From contig CM076846.1 in the NCBI GenBank assembly GCA_039519185.1, positions 71,410,666-71,474,665 of the forward strand: a stretch of 64,000 nt of DNA. The letters run 5' to 3'. Numbering within the stretch: the first letter of the stretch is position 1; each line of letters starts with the position of its first letter. This stretch comes from Astragalus membranaceus (Eukaryota > Streptophyta > Magnoliopsida > Fabales > Fabaceae). The notes under the pieces are model-generated. The model made no database searches and was not told where the DNA came from. It was given only the letters and a program-made list of their open reading frames with translations. The position numbers and the translations under genes were made by a program. Below are positions 46,602 through 55,825 of this stretch, one piece after another.

Positions 46602-48903
46602 TGTAACGCCCTAAAATAATTTAATTAATTATTCAATTAAGTTATTTGAGGGATTACAATATTATTTGAGTAGAATAATTAAATTAGAATTTGTTTTATT
46701 TCAGGAGGTGAAATGAATTAAGAAGGGTGGTGTAAATAAGGGCCCAGGTCAATTAGTGAACCAAGCCCATTCCAAAGACCCCAAAACCTAAGATTAGTGT
46801 ATCATTCCCACTCAAAAGAAAGAAAGCATCGAACAGTGAGAGGGAGAAGAAGCTCGCGGCCAGCAAGGAAGAAAAGAAGGGGGACTTGCTCATCTTGGCT
46901 TTAGGTAATGAGTTCTTTGATCCTTTCCTTTCCATTTTTTCTTCCTCTTTCAAGTGTTGTAGTTTCAATCCCTCATTTCCTATGGTTGCTGTTTCTCTAT
47001 GGCTTTAGCGACCCACGGTTTGCGAAGGAGAGGAGGAAGAGCTGCTGCGTTTTTGGTGATTTGGGCGTGGCTGAGTTCTTCGAATTATCAAGGTTAGGGG
47101 GCTCTACTTTATACCTATAATAGTGCTTAAGATATGCGATATATGTAGGTTAGGTTGTAGGAGTTTGGATTGTTGAATGTTATGCTAATATTTTGTTGAT
47201 GAAATGAGTTAGTTGAATTGTGGATAATTGTTACTGTTTTGTTGTTTTAGTGAGATGGTTGAATTGTTGAATGTGGTGTTGATAGTCATGTTTTAGTGTA
47301 TGCATGCAAGGTGTTGGATGAATTGTGTGTGAGAATTATTTTTGGTGAAAAACATGATGGTCAGTCTTATATTGATAAATTAAGGTTGGAGATTTAATTT
47401 GGGAATTTTTGGTGGTGAGGAACTCGAATTTGGTTGGCTCCTTAGGCTCCTAGGGAGTTTGGGTGTTGCTGGAAATTCTGTCTAAGTCTGTGTCTAGCTC
47501 CTGGGAGCCAGGCGCGCCCATGTGCTGTGTCTGTGTTGCCTGTGTCTGGTTCTGTGTCTAGACACTAGGCGCCGGGTTCCCTTGTCTGCGCCACTGTGTT
47601 GCAGAATTGTGTTGCTCGTGTCTAGGCACCATGGGAGCCGAGGGTCCCGGAGATTGGATGCTCGGTTTGCTTTCAAATTTGGTATGGGAGTTCCTGGGCA
47701 CAAAAAGAGTCAGTTTCAGGTGTTGGGTCAAAATTTGGCCGTGTTCCTTGTGCCATGGGCGCCAAGGGCGCCAACATTTTAAGAGTGGTTTTGCAATTCT
47801 AGGCTTTTGGTTTTCTCATATATGTTAAATGGCTCGTACAAAATGAATTTTTTTGGTCAGAAACCTTGTGGTTCAGTTTGGCTCCTAGGCTCCTATGGGT
47901 GTCTAAGTGTGTCTCAGTTTCTGTCTAAGTGCTGGGAGCCAGGCGCCTATGTATGTTATGTGACAGTTTGGTCCCTAAAGCGTCAATTTAGTCCTTGAGT
48001 ATGTCCGTTGGTCCAATAATTGCGGAGAAGTGTAATTGTTGAATTAAATTACTAATCTAAGGATACAAACTGAGTTGTAACTAATTGGAGACGTGAAAGC
48101 GGTGAGGGACTTCGGTCCAAAGCGGTGTGATATCCTTAAGGCCTATATGTCGATGATGTTGAATTGAGAAATAAAAAGAGGTGAGTTTAATAATTATTGT
48201 AGTGCATTGTCATAGTGTCCCATGACCCATGTGCATAAAGCGGTGTGTGGGCTTCGGCCAAAGCGGTGAGTGCCCTCAAGGCATATTGCGGTGATGATGG
48301 ATCCTCATGCATGTTGCATACATGCATATATTCATACAAATGTTGATAATGTGTGTTGATGGTTATAATTTAAAGGATGAATGCACTGTTTGTTGTGAGT
48401 AGGTGTTATTTGCTGCCTTCCTTATTATAACGCTTCTCTTAATTATTATTATTTGTATAAAGAGACTCACCCTACTGCCTTTTGTTGCTTCTTATGTCGG
48501 CAACTTGCAGGTAATCGCGAGTGAGGGCAGTCTTATGCCTTCTTGCTAGTAGTCGTGTCAGCTCTGATATGTAGCACCAGGGGGAGGGCGTAGTAATACT
48601 ATTATTGTTATTTTGGTGTATTAGACTGTTATGGTGATGTACTGAGTATGACTCTCGACTTGAGGTCATCCGCTGTGTTGATGAATATTTTATTATGTGC
48701 TGTAAACTAAAACAGGTGTTTGTGGGCCCGTCCCTAAACTATCGTGCTATATATCGTGCTATTGATTGTTGACTTCATGTCACTTAATTATAAACTAGTT
48801 GACTTTTTATAAGCGTTGAAATGTGACACCTTCTTTCAATGATTCTTTCGAAAACTCTGATCTATATATTAAATAATAGTGAATTTAGAAGGGGGGTGTT
48901 ACA
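46602..48903 (+). repeat. 5' LTR of element D
   Basis: TGTAACGCCCT to GGGTGTTACA. GGCCCA and AGCCCA motifs near 46741 and 46764, donor-like AAGGTTAGGG at 47090, hairpin 48523-48542 and GCTCTGATAT at 48561-48570. AAAGCGGTG recurs several times between 48095 and 48275. Confidence 0.95.
48561..48570 (+). promoter_or_regulatory. PBS-complementary block in LTR D
   Basis: With its flank, TCAGCTCTGATA is the exact reverse complement of TATCAGAGCTGA at 48910-48921. This covers most of the PBS plus three bases that are not tRNA-derived. A 7-bp hairpin lies just upstream (48523-48542). Its role is inferred. Confidence 0.7.
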
Positions 48904-48906
48904 TAG

Positions 48907-48918
48907 TGGTATCAGAGC
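48907..48918 (+). other. Primer binding site of element D
   Basis: TGGTATCAGAGC three bases after the LTR; complement of initiator tRNA-Met. Confidence 0.95.
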
Positions 48919-48923
48919 TGAAG

Positions 48924-48940
48924 TTGGTCTGTCCGACCAA
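48924..48940 (+). other. Stem-loop just after the PBS of element D
   Basis: TTGGTC and GACCAA pair perfectly around TGTCC, five bases beyond the PBS. Confidence 0.65.
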
Positions 48941-49000
48941 GTGTCTAGATGTTATGTCTGTTGTATCTAATTATGCTTATTTGTGTAGAAATTTGATTCG

Positions 49001-52000
49001 ATGGCGAGACGCGATGATGCTGCCTTGGCTGCTGCTCTGCAAGCCATAGCTCAAGTTGTTGGGAATCAGCACACTGCTACTGATGTTAATGCTCGTAACT
49101 TAGCAACGTTCCAGAGGGAAAATCCACCCACCTTCAAGGGTCGGTATGACCCCGATGGAGCCTTGGCCTGGTTAAAGGAGATAGAGCGGGTCTTCCGGGT
49201 CATGGAGTGTACTGCTGCTCAGAAAGTGAAATTGGGAACCCATATGTTAGCAGAGGAAGCTGACGACTGGTGGTTGGGAATGTCGCGAAGGTTAGAAAAT
49301 GCTGGTGCGGAAGTTACTTGGGAGGTTTTCACAAGGGAGTTCAAGAGAAAGTACTACCCTGAGGATGTGCGAGCTAAGAAGGAAGTGGAATTTCTAGAGC
49401 TGAAGCAGGGAAACAAGACGGTAGCTGAGTATGCCGTCAAATTTGAGGAGTTGGCCAAATTCTGTCCTTACTATGCCAATGATGCCGATTCGGAGTTCTC
49501 CAAGTGTGTCAAATTTGAGAGTGGTTTGCGCCCTGATATAAAGAAAGCAATTGGGTATCAAGAGATTCAGGATTTTGCTAGATTGGTTGATAAGTGTAGG
49601 ATCTATGAGGAAGACAGTTCTGCTGCTTACAAGGCTGTGAAGGAAAAGAGGAATTCTCAGTTTAGGGGAAAGCCCTATGATGTTGCTGGAAGTAAAGGTA
49701 AGTGGAAAGCCGGTGCTGGTCAGAAGTCAAGTGGGGGAGGTGCCCCTTCGGATATCGTGTGTTATTCTTGTAAGAAGCCTGGTCATAAGAGTAATGAATG
49801 CCCCGAGGCCAATTGTTTCAAGTGTGGTCAGAAGGGCCATAAAGCTGCTAACTGTGAAAAGAAAGGGGTTGTTTGCTATAATTGTGAAGAAGTGGGGCAT
49901 GTGAGTGCTAATTGTCCTAAGACCAAGAGGGAGAGAGCTAAGGGGAAAGTGTTTGCGCTGGCAGGATCCGAGGATGCTAACGAGATTAGAGGTACTTGCC
50001 TTATTTATGGTACTCCTTTGATTGCTATAGTAGATACCGGTGCTACTCATTCTTTCATTGCTTCATTATGTGCTGAAAAATTGGGTCTTGATTTCTCTTC
50101 TATGATGAGGGAGATGGTTATTGATACTCCGGCTAAGGGGTCGGTAACTACCTCCCTAGTGTGTGCTAAGTGTCCTCTGTCAGTCTTCGGCAGAGATTTT
50201 CTTGTGGACCTTATTTGTTTGCCTTTGGAGGGATTGGACGTTATCCTTGGTATGGACTGGTTAGTTGATAACCATGTGCATATCAATTGCTTCAATAGAT
50301 CTGTGAGTTTCCTTGTCCTTGAGAAGGAAGAATCTGCCTTGCTGCCTGCTGGTCAATTGCGTAGGTTAATGAAGGAAGAAGTTCATCTATTTGCCTTGAT
50401 GGCGTCTCTGTCTGTTGAGAGTCAAGATATTATTGAGGGGTTGAAGGTAGTGTGCGAGTTTCCAGAAGTATTCCCTGATGAGATTCCGAGTGTTCCGCCA
50501 GAGAGGGAGGTTGAATTTGCTATTGATCTTGTGCCGGGTACGAGGCCTGTGTCTATGGCACCGTACCGGATGTCGGCGTCTGAATTATCTGAATTGAAGA
50601 AACAGCTAGAAGAGTTACTTGAGAAGAAGTTCATAAGGCCTAGTGTGTCGCCTTGGGGAGCACCTGTGTTGTTAGTGAAGAAGAAGGATGGAAGCATGAG
50701 ACTTTGTGTGGACTATAGACAGTTGAACAAAGTGACAATCAAGAACAAGTATCCGCTTCCGAGAATTGATGACTTGATGGACCAGTTGGTGGGTGCTAAG
50801 GTGTTTAGCAAGATCGACTTGAGGTCGGGTTATCACCAAATCAAGGTGAAGGATGATGACGTTCAGAAGACGGCTTTCAGAACTAGATATGGGCACTATG
50901 AATATTCTGTAATGCCGTTTGGTGTTACCAACGCACCCGGGGTGTTTATGGAGTACATGAACCGTACCTTCCATAGTTACTTGGATCGTTTTGTAGTGGT
51001 ATTTATAGATGACATTTTGGTGTATTCCAAGACGGAAGGAGAGCACGCAGAGCACTTGAGGTTAGTGCTAGAAGTGTTAAAGGAAAAGAAGCTTTATGCG
51101 AAATTGTCAAAGTGCGAGTTCTGGTTGCATGAAGTGAGTTTTCTTGGCCATATGATTTCTGGTGACGGTATAGCTGTAGACCCAGCCAAGGTTGATGCCG
51201 TGTTACAGTGGGAGAGCCCAAAGTCAGTGACTGAGATAAGGAGTTTCTTGGGTTTGGCTGGTTACTACAGGAGGTTTATAGAGGGTTTCTCTAAGCTAGC
51301 CCTTCCGTTGACTCAATTGACGTGTAAAGGGAAAGCTTTTGTGTGGGATGCCCGGTGTGATGAGAGCTTCAATGAGTTGAAGAAGAGGTTGACCACATCT
51401 CCTATTTTGGTATTACCTGTTCCAGAGCAACCGTTTGTAGTGTATTGCGATGCTTCCAAGATGGGTTTAGGGGGTGTGCTGATGCAAGATGGTAAGGTAG
51501 TAGCCTATGCGTCTAGGCAGTTGAGAATTCATGAGAAGAACTACCCTACTCATGATTTGGAGCTTGCGGCAATTGTCTTTGCTTTGAAGATTTGGAGACA
51601 CTATTTGTATGGTGCTAAGTTTGAGGTGTTCAGTGATCATAAGGGGTTGCAGTATTTATTTGATCAGAAAGAGCTGAATATGAGACAAAGGAGGTGGCTA
51701 GAATTATTGAAGGACTATGACTTTAGTTTGAATTACCATCCGGGGAAGGCTAATGTTGTAGCCGATGCTTTGAGTAGGAAATCCCTTCATGTGTCTGCAA
51801 TGATGGTGAAAGAGCTCGAATTGATTGAGCAGTTTCGGGATTTGAGTTTGGTCTGTGAAGTAACGCCTAAGAGTGTAAGACTGGGAATGTTGAAGATTCA
51901 CAATGAATTTTTGGATGTTATTAGAGAGGCTCAGAAGCAAGACATTAAGTTAGTTGAAGCGGCAGTTGGGATTGATCATTCCGAGAGTAAGGATTATGAG

Positions 52001-53362
52001 ATAGATGCACAAGATGTGTTAAGATACCGTGGAAGGATTTGTATTCCTGATGATGAAGAAATTAAGATGGCAATCCTTGAAGAGGGCCATCGGAGTAAGT
52101 TGAGTATCCACCCAGGAGCCACAATGATGTACCAAGATTTGAAGAAACTGTTTTGGTGGCCTGGCATGAAGCGAGATGTAGCCCAATTTGTGTATGCTTG
52201 TTTGTCATGTCAGAAATCTAAGGTAGAACATCAGAAACCGGCAGGGTTGATGCAGCCATTGGATGTTCCGGAATGGAAGTGGGATAGTATCTCCATGGAT
52301 TTTGTAACTGGGTTGCCGAATACAGTGAGAGGATTTGATGCGATATGGGTGATTGTGGATAGGTTGACGAAATCTGCTCACTTTTTACCGATTAATACGA
52401 CCTATCCAGTTCCGAAGTTGGCAGATATTTATGTTAAGACTATTGTGAAGCTGCATGGTGTTCCTTTGAGTATCGTGTCCGATCGGGATCCTAGATTTAC
52501 TTCTGAATTTTGGAAAAGCTTGCAAGAGGCCTTAGGTTCTAAATTGAGATTGAGTTCCGCTTATCATCCCCAGACAGATGGGCAGACGGAGAGAACTATC
52601 CAGTCACTAGAGGATTTGTTGAGGGCGTGCGTTCTTGAACAAGGAGGTTCATGGGATTCCCAATTGCCATTGATTGAATTCACCTATAATAATAGTTTTC
52701 ATGCGAGTATTGGGATGGCGCCTTTCGAGGCATTGTATGGTAGGAGGTGTAGGACACCCTTGTGTTGGTATGAATCGGGGGAGAGTGTGGTGTTAGGCCC
52801 TGAGATTGTGCGGGAGACCACAGAGAAGGTGAAGATGATTCGAGAGAAGATGAAAGCCTCGCAGAGTAGGCAGAAGAGCTATCATGATAAGAGGAGAAAG
52901 GATCTAGAGTTTCAAGCTGGTGACCATGTATTCTTGAGAGTCACTCCGGTGACAGGTGTGGGTCGTGCCTTGAAATCTAAGAAGCTAACCCCTCGTTTTA
53001 TTGGCCCATATCAGATTTTGGAAAGAGTTGGGAAAGTTGCCTATCGGGTGGCCCTGCCACCTAATCTGTCTAATCTGCATGACGTGTTCCATGTATCTCA
53101 GTTGCGGAAGTATGTTCCTGATCCGTCGCACGTAATTCAGATGGATAATGTGGAGGTGAGGGAGAACCTCACCGTGGAAACTATGCCAGTTAGAATTGAA
53201 GACCGGGAGGTAAAAGTGTTAAGAGGCAAAGAGATCAATTTAGTGAAAGTGGTTTGGTTGGGAGCCGTGGGCGAGAGCATGACGTGGGAATTGGAAAGTA
53301 AAATGAAAGAAGCCTATCCAGAGTTATTTGATTCAGGTAATTTCGAGGATGAAATTCTCTAA
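49001..53362 (+). CDS. gag-pol: Element D gag-pol polyprotein, 1453 aa, intact
   Basis: Single frame from an ATG that lies 12 bases after an acceptor-like TTGTGTAG. Order: retrotransposon gag core (about 40-200); three zinc knuckles (254-267, 272-285, 292-305); aspartic protease with DTGA at 345; reverse transcriptase with FIDD at 668-671; RNase H with Asp817; integrase with HHCC zinc region (about 1025-1075) and catalytic D1100, D1161, E1197 (35 residues between the last two, as expected); GPY/F region; and a C-terminal VKVVW...MTWELE segment that resembles the chromodomain of plant chromoviruses. All key residues are present and no stop interrupts it. The last codons overlap TTTCGAGGATGAAATTC, a sequence that non-coding element H also keeps. 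The polyprotein is expected to form particles, copy RNA to DNA and integrate it; the chromodomain would guide targeting to chromatin. Confidence 0.97.
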   Translation: MARRDDAALAAALQAIAQVVGNQHTATDVNARNLATFQRENPPTFKGRYDPDGALAWLKEIERVFRVMECTAAQKVKLGTHMLAEEADDWWLGMSRRLENAGAEVTWEVFTREFKRKYYPEDVRAKKEVEFLELKQGNKTVAEYAVKFEELAKFCPYYANDADSEFSKCVKFESGLRPDIKKAIGYQEIQDFARLVDKCRIYEEDSSAAYKAVKEKRNSQFRGKPYDVAGSKGKWKAGAGQKSSGGGAPSDIVCYSCKKPGHKSNECPEANCFKCGQKGHKAANCEKKGVVCYNCEEVGHVSANCPKTKRERAKGKVFALAGSEDANEIRGTCLIYGTPLIAIVDTGATHSFIASLCAEKLGLDFSSMMREMVIDTPAKGSVTTSLVCAKCPLSVFGRDFLVDLICLPLEGLDVILGMDWLVDNHVHINCFNRSVSFLVLEKEESALLPAGQLRRLMKEEVHLFALMASLSVESQDIIEGLKVVCEFPEVFPDEIPSVPPEREVEFAIDLVPGTRPVSMAPYRMSASELSELKKQLEELLEKKFIRPSVSPWGAPVLLVKKKDGSMRLCVDYRQLNKVTIKNKYPLPRIDDLMDQLVGAKVFSKIDLRSGYHQIKVKDDDVQKTAFRTRYGHYEYSVMPFGVTNAPGVFMEYMNRTFHSYLDRFVVVFIDDILVYSKTEGEHAEHLRLVLEVLKEKKLYAKLSKCEFWLHEVSFLGHMISGDGIAVDPAKVDAVLQWESPKSVTEIRSFLGLAGYYRRFIEGFSKLALPLTQLTCKGKAFVWDARCDESFNELKKRLTTSPILVLPVPEQPFVVYCDASKMGLGGVLMQDGKVVAYASRQLRIHEKNYPTHDLELAAIVFALKIWRHYLYGAKFEVFSDHKGLQYLFDQKELNMRQRRWLELLKDYDFSLNYHPGKANVVADALSRKSLHVSAMMVKELELIEQFRDLSLVCEVTPKSVRLGMLKIHNEFLDVIREAQKQDIKLVEAAVGIDHSESKDYEIDAQDVLRYRGRICIPDDEEIKMAILEEGHRSKLSIHPGATMMYQDLKKLFWWPGMKRDVAQFVYACLSCQKSKVEHQKPAGLMQPLDVPEWKWDSISMDFVTGLPNTVRGFDAIWVIVDRLTKSAHFLPINTTYPVPKLADIYVKTIVKLHGVPLSIVSDRDPRFTSEFWKSLQEALGSKLRLSSAYHPQTDGQTERTIQSLEDLLRACVLEQGGSWDSQLPLIEFTYNNSFHASIGMAPFEALYGRRCRTPLCWYESGESVVLGPEIVRETTEKVKMIREKMKASQSRQKSYHDKRRKDLEFQAGDHVFLRVTPVTGVGRALKSKKLTPRFIGPYQILERVGKVAYRVALPPNLSNLHDVFHVSQLRKYVPDPSHVIQMDNVEVRENLTVETMPVRIEDREVKVLRGKEINLVKVVWLGAVGESMTWELESKMKEAYPELFDSGNFEDEIL

Positions 53363-53374
53363 GTGGGGGAGAGT
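53361..53374 (+). other. Polypurine tract of element D
   Basis: AAGTGGGGGAGAGT directly before the LTR; its first bases overlap the stop codon. Confidence 0.9.
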
Positions 53375-55685
53375 TGTAACGCCCTAAAATAATTTAATTA
53401 ATTATTCAATTAAGTTATTTGAGGGATTACAATATTATTTGAGTAGAATAATTAAATTAGAATTTGTTTTATTTCAGGAGGTGAAAGGGTGGTGTAAATA
53501 AGGGCCCAGGTCAATTAGTGACCCAAGCCCATTCCAAAGACCCCAAAACCTAAGATTAGTGTATCATTCCCACTCAAAAGAAAGAAAGCATCGAACAGTG
53601 AGAGGGAGAAGAAGCTCGCGGCCAGCAAGGAAGAAAAGAAGGGGGACTTGCTCATCTTGGCTTTAGGTAATGAGTTCTTTGATCCTTTCCTTTCCATTTT
53701 TTCTTCCTCTTTCAAGTGTTGTAGTTTCAATCCCTCATTTCCTATGGTTGCTGTTTCTCCATGGCTTTAGCGACCCACGATTTGCGAAGGAGAGGAGGAA
53801 GAGCTGCTGCGTTTTTGGTGATTTGGGCGTGGCTGAGTTCTTCGAATTATCAAGGTTAGGGGGCTCTACTTTATACCTATAATAGTGCTTAAGATATGCG
53901 ATATATGTAGGTTAGGTCGTAGGAGTTTGGATTGTTGAATGTTATGCTAATATTTTGTTGATGAAATGAGTTAGTTGAATTGTGGATAATTGTTACTGTT
54001 TTGTTGTTTTAGTGAGATGGTTGAATTGTTGAATGTGGTGTTGATAGTCATGTTTTAGTGTATGCATGCAAGGTGTTGGATGAATTGTGTGTGAGAATTA
54101 TTTTTGGTGAAAAACATGATGGTCAGTCTTATATTGATAAATTAAGGTTGGAGATTTAATTTGGGAATTTTTGGTGGTGAGGAACTCGAATTTGGTTGGT
54201 TCCTTAGGCTCCTAGGGAGTTTGGGTGTTGCTGGAAATTCTGTCTAAGTCTGTGTCTAGCTCCTGGGAGTCAGGCGCCCATGTGCTGTGTCTGTGTTCCC
54301 TGTGTCTGGTTCTGTGTCTAGACACTGGGCGCCGGGTTCCCTTGTTGCGCCACTGTGTTGCAGAATTGTGTTGCTCGTGTCTAGGCACCATGGGAGCCGA
54401 GGGTCCCGGAGATTGGATGCTCGGTTTGCTTTCAAATTTGGTATGGGAATTCCTGGGCACAAAAAGAGTCAGTTTCAGGTGTTGGGTCAAAATTTGGCCG
54501 TGTTCCTTGTGCCATGGGCGCCAAGGGCGCCAACTTTTTAAGAGTGGTTTTGCAATTCTGGGCTTTTGGTTATCTTATATATGTTAAATGGCTCGTACAA
54601 AATGAATTTTTTTGGTCAGAAACCTTGTGGTTCAGTTTGGCTCCTAGGCTCCTATGGGTGTCTAAGTGTGTCTCAGTTTCTGTCTAAGTGCTGGGAGCCA
54701 GGCGCCTATGTATGTTATGTGACAGTTTGGTCCCTAAAGCGTCAATTTAGTCCTTGAGTATGTCCGTTGGTCCAATAATCGCGGAGAAGTGTAATTGTTG
54801 AATTAAATTACTAATCTAAGGATACAAACTGAGTTGTAACTAATTGGAGACGTGAAAGCGGTGAGGGACTTCGGTCCAAAGCGGTGTGATATCCTTAAGG
54901 CCTATATGTCGATGATGTTGAATTGAGAAATAAAAAGCGGTGAGTTTAATAATTATTGTAGTGCATTGTCATAGTGTCCCATGACCCATGTGCATAAAGC
55001 GGTGTGTGGGCTTCGGCCAAAGCGGTGTGGTGGCTACGGCCAAAGCGGTGAGTGCCCTCAAGGCATATTGCGGTGATGATGGATCCTCATGCATGTTGCA
55101 TACATGCATATATTCATACAAATGTTGATAATGTGTGTTGATGGTTATAATTTAAAGGATGAATGCACTGTTTGTTGTGAGTAGGTGTTATTTGCTGCCT
55201 TCCTTATTATAACGCTTCTCTTAATTATTATTATTTGTATAAAGAGACTCACCCTACTGCCTTTTGTTGCTTCTTATGTCGGCAACTTGGAGGTAATCGC
55301 GAGTGAGGGCAGTCTTATGCCTTCTTGCTAGTAGTCGTGTCAGCTCTGATATGTAGCACCAGGGGGAGGGCGTAGTAATACTATTATTGTTATTTTGGTG
55401 TATTAGACTCTTATGGTGATGTACTGAGTATGACTCTCGACTTGAGGTCATCCGCTGTGTTGATGAATATTTTATTATGTGCTGTAAACTAAAACAGGTG
55501 TTTGTGGGCCCGTCCCTAAACTATCGTGCTATATATCGTGCTATTGATTGTTGACTTCATGTCACTTAATTATAAACTAGTTGACTTTTTATAAGCGTTG
55601 AAATGTGACACCTTCTTTCAATGATTCTTTCGAAAACTCTGATCTATATATTAAATAATAGTGAATTTAGAAGGGGGGTGTTACA
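53375..55685 (+). repeat. 3' LTR of element D
   Basis: 2311 bp, near-identical to the 5' LTR, lacking 11 bp near the start and having an extra 23-bp tandem copy near 55030. The conserved GCTCTGATAT is at 55343. Confidence 0.95.
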
Positions 55686-55690
55686 TAAGC
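55686..55690. repeat. Target-site duplication of element D (right)
   Basis: TAAGC, identical to 46597-46601. Confidence 0.96.
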
Positions 55691-55825
55691 CACTCATTTG
55701 ACAAGTGAAGGATAAACTAGGATCGAGATTTAAACCAAATGAATTTTTTATTGATAAAAGAAAGTACAACCAAACGAGTTCTTCAGGGATTACAACGGAA
55801 ACTACAGCAATTTAAACTCACACGA

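Larger units (their letters stand above)
46602..55685 (+). mobile_element. Element D: intact chromodomain Ty3-gypsy (Del/Tekay-like) retrotransposon
   Basis: 9084 bp with LTRs 46602-48903 and 53375-55685, initiator tRNA-Met PBS, one uninterrupted gag-pol frame, PPT and a perfect TAAGC duplication. The LTRs differ by an 11-bp indel near 46705, a 23-bp indel near 55030 and about 18 substitutions by hand count, so the insertion is young. It is the only element here that looks able to supply proteins for movement, and it could in principle mobilise relatives such as H. Confidence 0.96.
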
